A stretch of 26,573 nt of DNA. Source: Treponema sp. UBA3649. GTDB taxonomy: Bacteria > Spirochaetota > Spirochaetia > Treponematales > Treponemataceae. The position numbers were made by a program, and so were the translations under genes. Position 1 is the stretch's first letter. Each line of letters starts with the position of its first letter. This document shows, piece after piece, positions 1-8,035 of the stretch. The DNA lies in assembly GCA_002373325.1 (NCBI GenBank), contig DFKI01000016.1, positions 37,720-64,292 on the forward strand, read 5' to 3'. The notes beneath the pieces were generated by a model. It did not search any database. It was not told the DNA's origin and saw only the letters and a list, made by a program, of their open reading frames with translations.

Positions 1-101
1 TGTCATTGCCGGACTTGATCCGGCAATCTCTCCTGCAAAAGGGATTCCCGCGTCGGAGCGCGGGAATGACATTGTTTCGTATAAGTCGAAATTAGGGCTA
101 A
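1..101 (+). repeat. Composite intergenic repeat, copy A (two hairpins plus tail)
   Basis: Bases 1-71 run from TGTCATT to AATGACA and hold two hairpins: TTGCCGGA/TCCGGCAA (about 5-25) and ATTCCCGCG/CGCGGGAAT (about 43-67). They are followed by a tail at 71-101 containing ATAAGTCGAAATTAGGGCT. Related copies lie at 3437-3634, 16206-16394 and 24404-24459. The element sits downstream of the minus-strand lipoprotein gene and carries no gene. It resembles REP or MITE-like palindromic repeats; the family name is unknown to me. Confidence 0.8.
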
Positions 102-105
102 TATA

Positions 106-175
106 GATTATCGGGTCCAGCCCGATAATGACAATTCGACCGATATTGACGATACGACCGATAATGACAATACGA
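106..175. repeat. Hairpin plus three 18-bp tandem repeats
   Basis: A perfect 9-bp stem, ATTATCGGG/CCCGATAAT, sits at about 107-129. Three 18-bp units overlap its right arm: 122-139, 140-157 and 158-175, each close to CCGATAATGACAATACGA. The units are built from the arm-plus-ATGAC part of the neighbouring hairpin repeat, so this looks like local expansion of that element. It lies between the lipoprotein stop codon and copy A of the repeat. Confidence 0.75.
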
Positions 176-184
176 CTAAACCGC

Positions 185-3100
185 TTACTTTTTCTTAACC
201 TCAGTCATGCTCATAGTTCCGTCAGCGTAGTGGATGATTGTGGCGTAGTATTTTCCATCCGGGATTTCGCTTAGCCTGTCGCTCGTGTAAGTGAAGGAGC
301 CCGATTTTTCCACCATGCCAGTTTCCACTCCACCGTAGAGCCAGTCCTCCACATTACTTCCAAGATTGCTGCTTGCCCAGAATGTGTGCACAAGAACAGG
401 CTTGTCGCTGAATACGTTCAGACCACGGCTTCCTACCGTAAAATCTGCGAGGTCCGGAGTGTTGCTTGTGGGATTTTGGAGGTACGGGAGATAGGCGTAG
501 GCGGTTTTGAAACACTGCACATTATTCCATACTTGAACGCGGATGAATTTATCGCTTTCTGAGGAAGAAGGAGATACTGCATAAATATGGTTCGTGTCGG
601 ATTCTGTTATGTCGCCATAGGAAGGTGTGTGGCTTGTTGTCCATGAGTTATTGTTTACATATTGAACAACAGCAGATTCTCCGTAGGAAGAAGAAATATA
701 TGGCCACTTTATTTGGATTTTGCTGCTTGAGTAAGTTAATGACGGAGGTTCAAACAATGCTTCAGGAAGATTGTATTCATTAGAAAAGTCTGTGTTTCCA
801 TTGTTGTCCGAGACCTGATAATATAAGGTAGTTCCAGTCTGACCGTCATGTGGAAACTCAAGATTTCCGTTTCCGGAGTAAAATACGGTGCGTATCGCCT
901 CAGAATTCCAGTCAATATGTTGGTTCCAGCTAAACTGACTTGCAAAAAAATATTTTACAGGAATCTTGCCGTCTTTCCTTAGGATACCAGCCTTATCATC
1001 TGTGATTTCAGGCGACGAAATAATAACGCCGTTCGGGGATACAAAGCTGACATCACCGTTCCATATCGTCGGTGGAACATTGTCATAATCCACGGTCGCT
1101 TGCTTCGCATTTGTCTGAACCTTCTCACCGTTTGCATTATATGCTATGATTTTGAAATCGTACGTGCAGTATTCAGTTGGAATCTCAAAGTCCATGCTGC
1201 TTGAAATTTCATCCAGTGCGGAATAGGAGCCGATAGCAGGATGAGTGTAATTTACAACATAAGTGAGATTCGGATTTGGAGTGAACCCGGCGGAATATTT
1301 TATGTGCGCGATATGCTTTTCTGTGTTCGCACCTGCCGACTCAAGGCTTACTGTAAAATCAGAAGGCAGATCGGAAGCAGACGGAGCTGTACTATGAGGT
1401 TTTTCTACTCCCTTGTACACGGTGAATGGTTTACCGACGCAGGTAACATACTTTGTTCCATCATTGTAACCAGCATCAAATGTAAAGCAATATATATTGT
1501 AGATTCCGTCTTCAAGCAGCCAGAGCCCGGAGTGACCGCTGGATATACCGCAATCTTCGGGTGAGTCCCAATTAACAGAGTCTATAAAGTTGTAAGTCCA
1601 TGGTCTGGCAGATTGATCAATAACTCCCCAATATCTATACAGTAGAAATCCATGGTCATTTATAGTGGCAGAAGACGTATATGCGGTTGTAGAGGCCCTG
1701 ATTAAATCGTTGAGCCGGTTTTCACCCCCTTCATACCAATCTTCCTTTTTGGCATAAATGAAATTTTTGTCAACATTTCCGTCGTCATCCTGTTTCAGGG
1801 CAAATAAATATACTAGAGCATTTGGAGCACTGCTCAACTTTACGTTCCAAACCGGGGACTCTACGTTCTCGTACTCGTTTATCATAGTTCCTGAGGAGTC
1901 CCTTCCATAGCGAGTCTGGCGTTGTTCTGTCGTTGAGCTGTATTCACATGAGACTACATCTATGGCCTTGTAAATTGTAAAAAAACGGGCCCTTTCGTTT
2001 CCCGCATCATCCACCATTATCGGGCATATATAAAAATCTTGGTATGGATTGCAGTCAAAGGAAACTCTATAAAAATCGTTGGTTACATCCGAGCTTAATG
2101 GTCTGGAGTATTTCTCGTTCTCGCAATACCTTATGCTGCTTTCTGGAAGTGCCGTCATGCTGTCTTTTGAATAGCCTATCTCAACACGTGAAAGTTTTGC
2201 AAGATGTCCGTAATAAGTCGAGTGACCATAGCGGTCTCCCCATCCCTCGTAACATTTATTTCCATCCATATCCGTTGCATAGACGCTATATTCGCTACCA
2301 CCTCCTGACACGAAGGGCTGAACGATGAATTCATAGTGCACTGTGTTTCGATTCGGGTCAAGAAAAAAGAGTTTGTCATTGTTCAGTACGCAAGTGAGGG
2401 AGGATTTGGTTAGAGTATCCTTAACCAAATCCACCTTCTTTGAAAACGCTTCCTCAAAGCTGGTCTCGTTTCCAGAATAGTCAGTAACCACAAAGCTCAG
2501 GTTCACAACTCCGTCATCGATATTCTTGAAATTGTACTCGAACGCGCCCGAAAAGCTGTTCAGTCCTCCGTTGTTCTGGTACACGGTTTTGAGGGCAGTG
2601 TTTGTGACGGCAACGCCTTCCGTAGTCCGAATCAGTTTTTCCCTCACCTCAAGGGACTCAACGCCGCCTCCTGTGTCATCCGACTCAAAATAGAACCACA
2701 CAGACTTCACATGATGATTGTCAATGCTCTGTTTTTTGGCCGCCGCTTTTTCCTCTTCCGTACCGCTGTAACTTGCAGCCGCCGCATAATGGGAGAATTC
2801 ATCCAAAGTAATGAGGTTCGTGCCGTTTTCCGCGTCCTCCCTGGTTTTTGCAATCCTGAGCACGGTAAATTCCGGCTTTATGCTCTCCGTGGGATTATAG
2901 CACTTCGGCCTGATTTCAATTCCGTCCTGAACGCTTTTTATTGTCGCCTTGACCGTGTAGTTTTCAGTCCTGTTTTCCTTGTCCTCGGTGGTAGTCTCAT
3001 CGCTGAATGTCACAGCATCCGAATCTTGCCCGCTTGCGTCAAAGCAGGTCCACCCCTTGAACTCTATGCCGGATTTTTTCTTGAACTCAATGGTAAAACT

Positions 3101-3346
3101 GTCGCCTGCCGCTCCCCTGATTTCCGTGGGATAAACCGAGCCGTAATCCGCAGAGGCAAGACTTATTTTGATTGATGTCTTCGGTGCGTTTGCATAGGCA
3201 ATCTGCTCTTCAATCTCACGCTTGATGTCTGCTCCGTTCAGGAAATTTTCGCATGAGACAAGAAGTGTCAAAAACAGGCTTAGTGTAAATACCCCCCCCC
3301 GGTATATTGAGCTGGGTTTCAAGTGATTTGAAATGCGGTTTCTCAT
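185..3346 (-). CDS. Large surface lipoprotein of unknown function (1053 aa)
   Basis: The N-terminus is a lipoprotein signal peptide: basic start, hydrophobic stretch at about residues 19-30, and a lipobox LVSC with the acylated Cys at 32. Residues about 58-105 (YGSVYPTEI... then EFKGWTC) resemble the InlB/Listeria-Bacteroides beta repeats found in many Treponema lipoproteins. The rest is rich in Ser, Thr, Tyr and Asn, looks beta-rich, and may be a chain of Ig or fibronectin-like modules; no catalytic motif was recognised. It is probably anchored to the outer membrane or periplasmic face. The ATG at 3346 has an AGGAGAG site about 10 bases upstream and a good promoter. A run of nine G on the coding strand (codons 16-19) lies inside the signal peptide region and could switch the gene on and off. 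The function cannot be told from sequence. Confidence 0.85.
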   Translation of the reverse strand: MRNRISNHLKPSSIYRGGVFTLSLFLTLLVSCENFLNGADIKREIEEQIAYANAPKTSIKISLASADYGSVYPTEIRGAAGDSFTIEFKKKSGIEFKGWTCFDASGQDSDAVTFSDETTTEDKENRTENYTVKATIKSVQDGIEIRPKCYNPTESIKPEFTVLRIAKTREDAENGTNLITLDEFSHYAAAASYSGTEEEKAAAKKQSIDNHHVKSVWFYFESDDTGGGVESLEVREKLIRTTEGVAVTNTALKTVYQNNGGLNSFSGAFEYNFKNIDDGVVNLSFVVTDYSGNETSFEEAFSKKVDLVKDTLTKSSLTCVLNNDKLFFLDPNRNTVHYEFIVQPFVSGGGSEYSVYATDMDGNKCYEGWGDRYGHSTYYGHLAKLSRVEIGYSKDSMTALPESSIRYCENEKYSRPLSSDVTNDFYRVSFDCNPYQDFYICPIMVDDAGNERARFFTIYKAIDVVSCEYSSTTEQRQTRYGRDSSGTMINEYENVESPVWNVKLSSAPNALVYLFALKQDDDGNVDKNFIYAKKEDWYEGGENRLNDLIRASTTAYTSSATINDHGFLLYRYWGVIDQSARPWTYNFIDSVNWDSPEDCGISSGHSGLWLLEDGIYNIYCFTFDAGYNDGTKYVTCVGKPFTVYKGVEKPHSTAPSASDLPSDFTVSLESAGANTEKHIAHIKYSAGFTPNPNLTYVVNYTHPAIGSYSALDEISSSMDFEIPTEYCTYDFKIIAYNANGEKVQTNAKQATVDYDNVPPTIWNGDVSFVSPNGVIISSPEITDDKAGILRKDGKIPVKYFFASQFSWNQHIDWNSEAIRTVFYSGNGNLEFPHDGQTGTTLYYQVSDNNGNTDFSNEYNLPEALFEPPSLTYSSSKIQIKWPYISSSYGESAVVQYVNNNSWTTSHTPSYGDITESDTNHIYAVSPSSSESDKFIRVQVWNNVQCFKTAYAYLPYLQNPTSNTPDLADFTVGSRGLNVFSDKPVLVHTFWASSNLGSNVEDWLYGGVETGMVEKSGSFTYTSDRLSEIPDGKYYATIIHYADGTMSMTEVKKK
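3292..3300 (-). other. G9 homopolymer in signal-peptide codons (possible phase-variation tract)
   Basis: The plus strand reads nine C here, so the gene reads CGG GGG GGG GTA (Arg16-Gly-Gly-Val19). Loss of one G gives CGG GGG GGG TAT TTA CAC TAA, a stop within four codons of the tract. Gain of one G leads to a TGA roughly 27 codons downstream. Only a tract of nine (or nine plus or minus three) keeps the 1053-aa protein open. Poly-G slippage controls surface proteins in Treponema pallidum; that it does so here is inferred. Confidence 0.6.
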
Positions 3347-3378
3347 ATTCTGCGCTCTCCTTTTGATATTTTTAAATA

Positions 3379-3407
3379 ATTATAACACAATGCCCCCATT
3401 TTGTCAT
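3379..3407 (-). promoter_or_regulatory. Sigma70-type promoter of the 1053-aa lipoprotein gene
   Basis: On the minus strand, ATGACA (-35, 3402-3407, five of six matches) is followed after 17 bases by a perfect TATAAT (-10, 3379-3384). Transcription would start near 3372, about 25 bases before the ATG. The -35 hexamer is the reverse complement of TGTCAT, the opening bases of the local repeat unit. Confidence 0.6.
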
Positions 3408-3436
3408 GGTAAGCCCAATGATTTTTTTAAGAATCT

Positions 3437-3634
3437 TGCCATTATCGGACTTGGCTTGTGTCATCATGGGGCTCGGTGTGTGTCATTATCGGGCTTGGTG
3501 TGTGTCATTATCGGGCTTGACCCGATAATCCCTATTGTGACGAAACTTATAAAAAGAGATTGCCGGATCAAGTCCGGCAATGACATCAATCAGGTCCGGC
3601 AATGACAAGGATTTATAAAACTTGAAATTGAGCC
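3437..3634. repeat. Composite intergenic repeat cluster, copy B (22-bp tandem units, hairpins, tail)
   Basis: Four units begin at 3437, 3459, 3481 and 3503, exactly 22 bp apart, each close to TGTCATTATCGGGCTTGGTG. The last runs into a full hairpin, TTATCGGG/CCCGATAA (about 3508-3529). A second hairpin at 3558-3585 (ATTGCCGGA/TCCGGCAAT, then GACA) and a truncated arm at 3586-3607 follow, then a degenerate tail at 3611-3634 (CTTGAAATTGAGCC). An open frame crosses this region but consists of repeat only. Confidence 0.75.
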
Positions 3635-3636
3635 TC

Positions 3637-3675
3637 AAAAAAATAAAAAAGCAGGAAGATTGTGAGTCCTCCTGC
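3637..3675 (-). terminator. Rho-independent terminator of the cotH-family gene
   Basis: On the minus strand GCAGGAGGA (3667-3675) pairs with TCTTCCTGC (3651-3659), a 9-bp stem with one G-U pair and a 7-base loop. It is followed at once by TTTTTTATTTTTTT (3650 down to 3637). It begins 24 bases after the stop codon of the CotH gene and is the clearest intrinsic terminator in the window. Confidence 0.85.
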
Positions 3676-3699
3676 CTTGGCTTGTGCAATTCTGCTCCT

Positions 3700-5844
3700 C
3701 TACTGAATCTTGAATGTCTTTGATGAGCTCTCGTGCTGAACCATCAGATGATAATCTCCGTACTTGTCATTCTTCACGCAATAATAGAGCTGAATCCTGA
3801 GTTCTGCGGATTTGTCGCTTACGATATCCTGACCAAATGAGTTCTTTCCGGCAAGGTCCACGTTGTTGCATGATGCGCCGAGGTAGTTCCAGCTCAGGAA
3901 TTCATAGTTTGCTTTTTTCATCTCAAGCACATAGAACTCATCCCAGTTGTCCTTGTCCGCGGCTTTTTTGGAACCAATCCTGATGTCCGGCTCCGGGCTG
4001 AAAATCAGGACGCCATTTTTGACTGACCATGAAGGATTGTTTGCAATGTAGAAATCACCCTTTCCGCTTGTGGCTGTGACCATAAGGGCAGCACGATTGA
4101 TTTCCTCCCAGTTTGTGTTGTAATATGCGACCTCAACCTTGTAGGACTTTCCTGCCTCCGTGTATGGGTAAGCATAGTCAGTCTGCTTCACAAATTTTTT
4201 TGCGCTCTCATCGCCGGTGTGATGGAAACCGACCTCGTTGCCGTTTATGAAGACTCTCCTGGCATGGATGTCCTTCGGAAGATTCTTGAACTTGAGCTTT
4301 ATTCCCTTGTAAGAAGAATCGTTCACCTTTGAAATCCTCAGGTCCTTGTTGCTCCAGATTGAATCAAGGTATGCAAAGCGGGCGGAAAGCCATTTCTTAA
4401 GGTATTTCGCGGCATCCTGCTGGGACTTGCAAGCTGCGGCCTCATCGCAAAGTTCGTTTCCGACAAGCTCGTTGTTTCCAATGTTGTTCCACAGCTTTGT
4501 GTCAGCCTTGAAACTCTTCGCGTACTTTGTGGTGGCAAAATCAATCAGAGAAAGAAGCTTGTTGAGGGGCTGAGTTTCCTCAATGTCGTTCCACTTGCTC
4601 CTCACTTCTTTCTGGAACCAGTCGCTGTTGACAAAAAGCATCATCCAGGGATTGCAGAATTTCTGTTCATATTTGTTCACGTCCCATTCTTTTACAGCGG
4701 CAAAAAGTCCCTTTCCGTCTTCGTTGAATCTCTTGTTTCCCATGGAAGAGTCAAAATCCCAGGGAGCCTCAAAGCGGATTTTTTTGTCTCCGTCGGGGCT
4801 CAAATCAACTGAAAGATAGAAGCTCGTAAGGTACAGGTCCGGATCGACCACCGCTTCTGAAAGGATGTAAGTCGCGACGAGAGATTCCATGTCGATGACT
4901 TTTGAAACGCAGTCATAGGCATTTTTTGCGCTTGATTTCACAAGATTTTCGCATTTCGGATCGAACTCAAGGTAATTGTTGTTGACCACGGCCTCGTAGC
5001 AGATTTTCCATGCCTTGTTCAGATAGTCATTTATTTTTGACTTCTGAGAATCATTTGTGACTTTGCTCTTGATTGTGTAGGGCAAAGTTGATACGTCAAT
5101 GCGGTCTCCGTTGATGTCCTTCAACACGCTGTCGTGCTTTACATATATTGCCGTTTCTTCGTCGGTGTATGCATAGCTGTCGTATTCAACAAGATAGCCG
5201 ATGTCAGTCCCATCATAGTCTTTTTTCGGCTCAGGAATGTTCACCTTGTCCTTTCCGGTTTCCTGGAGCTCCGTAAGAAGGTAGACACCCCAGAATTTCT
5301 TGTTGACATGAACTTCCACAAGCCTGAAATCACTTGCGTAACCTGGGGCAATCATGTGGGCAAGATAAAGTGCTGTGGCATCGCGCATGAAAGACCAGTC
5401 TTTGTAAACGGCCAAAAGAACCCAGTCCCTGTTCTGCGTGTCGTTGTTCATTCCGAGCATGGACTGCTTTTCGCTGAATCTTATGCGAAGGGATTTTTTG
5501 TCGTAGCTTGTCGTCCAGTTTCCGCGGACCTTTACCTTTGCCTCGACATTGGTCAACGCGTGGGTCTTTATTCCGTCGGAGACAGTAATCTTGCACTGCT
5601 CGTTTTTTGGAGCGGGATCGTCACGGATATCACCCCATGACTTCCTTGATTCCGTAACATGGGCCGCTACTGGTTTCGCAATAAAATCATTATTGCCACT
5701 TTCCGAAGTGATTTTGATTACCGGAATTTTCGCCTGAAAGTTCGGACTGAAATCCGGGTCTGGCTGTCTTACGGTTCTTGCCTCTGAAAAAGCTGCGAGA
5801 AGCATGGTCATGGACAAGATTCCCGTCAAAAAGATTTTTTTCAT
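3700..5844 (-). CDS. Secreted CotH-family protein (kinase-like fold)
   Basis: A signal peptide at residues 1-21 is followed by a CotH domain. Family landmarks visible are KVRGNWTTSYDKKSLRIRF (105-123), DWVLLAVYKDWSFMRDATAL (140-159), VHVNKKFWGVYLLTELQE (178-195) and the acidic APWDFDSSMGN (360-370), which probably binds metal and nucleotide. CotH proteins are atypical protein kinases; in Bacillus CotH phosphorylates spore-coat proteins, while in non-sporing bacteria they are often exported and linked to the cell surface or polysaccharide binding. The C-terminal 200 residues (about 510-714) look beta-rich and may be an accessory binding domain. The gene has a CAAAAGGAGG ribosome site and a strong terminator. 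It lies 64 bases downstream of a polysaccharide deacetylase, so both may act on extracellular carbohydrate. Family assignment is firm; substrate is unknown. Confidence 0.85.
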   Translation of the reverse strand: MKKIFLTGILSMTMLLAAFSEARTVRQPDPDFSPNFQAKIPVIKITSESGNNDFIAKPVAAHVTESRKSWGDIRDDPAPKNEQCKITVSDGIKTHALTNVEAKVKVRGNWTTSYDKKSLRIRFSEKQSMLGMNNDTQNRDWVLLAVYKDWSFMRDATALYLAHMIAPGYASDFRLVEVHVNKKFWGVYLLTELQETGKDKVNIPEPKKDYDGTDIGYLVEYDSYAYTDEETAIYVKHDSVLKDINGDRIDVSTLPYTIKSKVTNDSQKSKINDYLNKAWKICYEAVVNNNYLEFDPKCENLVKSSAKNAYDCVSKVIDMESLVATYILSEAVVDPDLYLTSFYLSVDLSPDGDKKIRFEAPWDFDSSMGNKRFNEDGKGLFAAVKEWDVNKYEQKFCNPWMMLFVNSDWFQKEVRSKWNDIEETQPLNKLLSLIDFATTKYAKSFKADTKLWNNIGNNELVGNELCDEAAACKSQQDAAKYLKKWLSARFAYLDSIWSNKDLRISKVNDSSYKGIKLKFKNLPKDIHARRVFINGNEVGFHHTGDESAKKFVKQTDYAYPYTEAGKSYKVEVAYYNTNWEEINRAALMVTATSGKGDFYIANNPSWSVKNGVLIFSPEPDIRIGSKKAADKDNWDEFYVLEMKKANYEFLSWNYLGASCNNVDLAGKNSFGQDIVSDKSAELRIQLYYCVKNDKYGDYHLMVQHESSSKTFKIQ

Positions 5845-5876
5845 AAAATCCCTCCTTTTGAAAAAATACTTTTAAA

Positions 5877-5906
5877 ATTATAACACGGTTTTTTGAAATT
5901 TGTTAC
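5877..5906 (-). promoter_or_regulatory. Possible promoter of the cotH-family gene
   Basis: A perfect TATAAT lies at 5877-5882 on the minus strand, in the same GTGTTATAATT context as the lipoprotein promoter. The -35 is weaker: GTAACA at 5901-5906 with an 18-base spacer. It would give an mRNA starting near 5870, with the ribosome site inside a short leader. The gene could also be read through from the deacetylase. Confidence 0.4.
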
Positions 5907-5908
5907 TT

Positions 5909-6556
5909 TTAAAACAAATTTGTCCAGATTTTTTTCTCGCTCGCCGGTCGGATTGGATTTACGCCGCAAGTTTTGAACAAATCGCGCACGGTAAAGAACT
6001 CTGCCCCTCGCTCTTTTAAAACCGGTATCGCTTTTTTCAGGGCTTCCACGGTCTGAGAATTTCCGTCGGTGTCGTGCAGGAGGATAATCTGTCCGTCGCG
6101 GACATTTTCCAAAAGCATCCTGCATCTTTCATCCGCGCTCACATTGTCCTCCCAGTCATTCACTCCCTGTCCGCAGATAAAGGGCATGTTGATTGTCTCG
6201 AACATCAAATCATTCAACGCGATGTACGGCGGACGGAAAAACATGGGAGGAATGCCGGTGCAGGACTCAATCAGCTCGTTGGTCCTTCCCACTTCGCTTA
6301 TCATCTGCTCCCTTGTCAAATCAGGGAACGCCGGGTGGGTCCATGAGTGACATTCCACCGTGTGTCCCTCGTCAATCTCACGCCGGATGGTTTGCTTACT
6401 TTCCTCGGTGATGTTCTGTCCGATTAAAAAAAATGACGCCCTTATGCCGTGGCTTTTCAAAAGATCCAAAATCTGCACGCTCGTCCTTGTGTTGGGACCG
6501 TCATCGAATGTAAATGAAATCCTGAGTTTGTTTTTTTCCAAATCAGCATACGACAT
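5909..6556 (-). CDS. Polysaccharide deacetylase (NodB domain)
   Basis: This 215-aa protein is nearly all NodB homology domain. Visible motifs are TFDDGP (16-21, base Asp18 and metal Asp19), HSWTH (70-74, metal His70 and His74), RPPY (108-111) and LLHD (159-162, catalytic His161). The metal-dependent active site therefore looks complete, and the protein probably removes N-acetyl groups from an amino-sugar polymer or oligomer. The ATG at 6556 has a strong AGGAGG about 8 bases upstream, so the start is well fixed. There is no signal peptide, which is unusual since many NodB-type enzymes are exported; it may act on cytoplasmic oligosaccharide. The secreted CotH protein follows 64 bases later. Confidence 0.88.
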   Translation of the reverse strand: MSYADLEKNKLRISFTFDDGPNTRTSVQILDLLKSHGIRASFFLIGQNITEESKQTIRREIDEGHTVECHSWTHPAFPDLTREQMISEVGRTNELIESCTGIPPMFFRPPYIALNDLMFETINMPFICGQGVNDWEDNVSADERCRMLLENVRDGQIILLHDTDGNSQTVEALKKAIPVLKERGAEFFTVRDLFKTCGVNPIRPASEKKIWTNLF

Positions 6557-6576
6557 TGTGTCGCCTCCTTTTTGAA

Positions 6577-6605
6577 AGCATACATCAATGCGGAAAATCC
6601 CTCAA
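6577..6605 (-). promoter_or_regulatory. Possible promoter of the deacetylase gene
   Basis: TTGAGG (6600-6605) and TATGCT (6577-6582) on the minus strand are 17 bases apart, each matching consensus at four of six positions. The predicted start near 6570 leaves a leader of about 14 bases that still includes the AGGAGG. It would be divergent from the MATE promoter at 6629-6657. Confidence 0.35.
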
Positions 6606-6628
6606 GTGGGATAAGAGAATTCGGGTAG

Positions 6629-6657
6629 TTGAAGTATATGCAAAAAAGTCCTATAAT
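6629..6657 (+). promoter_or_regulatory. Promoter of the MATE exporter gene
   Basis: TTGAAG (6629-6634) and a perfect TATAAT (6652-6657) are 17 bases apart. Transcription would start near 6664, about 19 bases before the ATG at 6683. This matters for the start choice: the TTG at 6629 that could extend the protein is better read as the -35 element. Confidence 0.6.
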
Positions 6658-6682
6658 CTACAATTATATAGAAGAGAATTTT

Positions 6683-8035
6683 ATGAGCAGATTGAATAAA
6701 AATTTGGACATGCTTAACGGCTCCCTTGGCGATAAAATCCTTCGCTATGCTTTGCCTCTTGCTTTTACGGGAATCCTCCAGCAGCTTTTCAATGCGTCCG
6801 ATGTTGCGGTGGTCGGTCATTTCTCGGGAGAGGCTGCGATGGCTGCGGTAGGTTGCAACACTCCGATTATTTCTTTTTTGGTAAATCTCTTCCTTGGTCT
6901 TTCACTCGGAAGCAATGTAATCATCTCTCAGCTTACGGGGCAGGGTGATTCTGAAAGAGTCTCAAAAGCCGTGCACACTTCCATGGTCATTTCCGTCACA
7001 GGCGGTGTGGTGATTGCCTTGATTGCTGAACTTTTGGCGGCACCTGTTCTTCACTTGCTCCAGGTCCCTGATGAAGTTTATCCCATGGCTCTTTCCTACC
7101 TCAGGATTTATATCGCAGGTCTCCCCGTAATCTTCCTCTACAATTTTGAGGCTGCCATTTTCCGAAGTCAGGGAAAAACTGAGAAGCCTCTTATCGCGCT
7201 TGCTTTGACCGGTGTTTTGAATGTGGGACTGAATGTTTTCTTTGTCGTGGTCCTTCACAGGAAAGCCGATGGTGTAGCCATTGCCACAGTGATTGCAAAT
7301 GCCGTGAGTGCCTTAATCCTGCTTGTGATGCTCCTTTGCGAAAAGACTTCAATCCGGGTTGAGTTTTCCAAACTTGCGGTCGAGCCCGTGCTCCTAAAAA
7401 AAATCATGCGGATTGGAATTCCGTCGGGGCTTCAGGGCTGTGTTTTTGCGCTTTCAAACATGTGCGTTCAGTCTGCAATCAACAGTCTTGGAACTGTCGT
7501 GATGGCCTCCTCATCAGCAGCGTTTAACATTGACTGCCTTTCGTTCTTTATAATCAACTCATTCGGTCAGGCATGTACAACTTTTGTCGGTCAAAATTAC
7601 GGGGCGGGAAAAGAAGAGCGGTGCACGAAGACTCTCAAGTATTCTTTTTTGCTCGACGGCATGTTTACCCTTGTAATGTGCGTGCTGATTGTTACATTCG
7701 GTCGTCCTCTGCTTCACATCTTCAACGACAATCCCGATGTGATTGACTACGGCATGACCAGATTGAAAATCCTTGTAATCGGACATCTCTTTTCTTTCCA
7801 GGTTGAAATCTTCTCAGGCTACCTCCGCGGATATGGTCGATCGGCTCTACCGGCTGCAATCACCGTGGCGAGTGTTTGTGGAATCAGGCTCTTCTGGGTT
7901 TTCGCAATCTTCCGTTTCTTCCACACTTTCCCCATGCTGATGATTGTCTATCCAATCAGTCTCTGCGTAAATGCCGTCGGTCTTTTGATTGCGACATTTG
8001 TTTTTATGCGCCGGAAGCAGCTTTCCCACGCTTGA
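6683..8035 (+). CDS. MATE-family multidrug/cation antiporter
   Basis: A 450-aa protein with about twelve hydrophobic helices and typical MATE signatures: an N-terminal LNGSLGDKILRYALPLAF, then QQLFNASDVAVVGHFSG and GCNTPIISFLVNLFLGLSLG, with a second half starting about residue 230 that repeats the fold. Such proteins (DinF/MepA branch) export drugs or metabolites in exchange for Na+ or H+. The start at 6683 (MSRLNKNL) is preferred because GAAGAG lies 6 bases upstream and a promoter sits at 6629-6657; the 18-residue extension from a TTG would overlap that promoter. The last 32 bases overlap tail-to-tail with the ABC exporter on the other strand. The substrate cannot be predicted. Confidence 0.9.
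   Translation: MSRLNKNLDMLNGSLGDKILRYALPLAFTGILQQLFNASDVAVVGHFSGEAAMAAVGCNTPIISFLVNLFLGLSLGSNVIISQLTGQGDSERVSKAVHTSMVISVTGGVVIALIAELLAAPVLHLLQVPDEVYPMALSYLRIYIAGLPVIFLYNFEAAIFRSQGKTEKPLIALALTGVLNVGLNVFFVVVLHRKADGVAIATVIANAVSALILLVMLLCEKTSIRVEFSKLAVEPVLLKKIMRIGIPSGLQGCVFALSNMCVQSAINSLGTVVMASSSAAFNIDCLSFFIINSFGQACTTFVGQNYGAGKEERCTKTLKYSFLLDGMFTLVMCVLIVTFGRPLLHIFNDNPDVIDYGMTRLKILVIGHLFSFQVEIFSGYLRGYGRSALPAAITVASVCGIRLFWVFAIFRFFHTFPMLMIVYPISLCVNAVGLLIATFVFMRRKQLSHA

Noticed and set aside
3333..3605. 90-codon open frame on + across the repeat cluster
   Set aside because: It consists mostly of tandem repeat and palindrome sequence, has no ribosome site, and starts inside the lipoprotein gene.
5134..5640. 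168-codon open frame on + opposite the CotH gene
   Set aside because: It is antisense to conserved CotH motifs and has no ribosome site or family similarity.
5841..6125. 94-codon open frame on - between the CotH and deacetylase genes
   Set aside because: It lies in another frame of the deacetylase gene and has no recognisable motif or ribosome site.
6629..6682. 18-residue N-terminal extension of the MATE protein from a TTG
   Set aside because: The TTG and the bases after it form a -35/-10 promoter pair; the ATG at 6683 has its own ribosome site and gives the usual family start.
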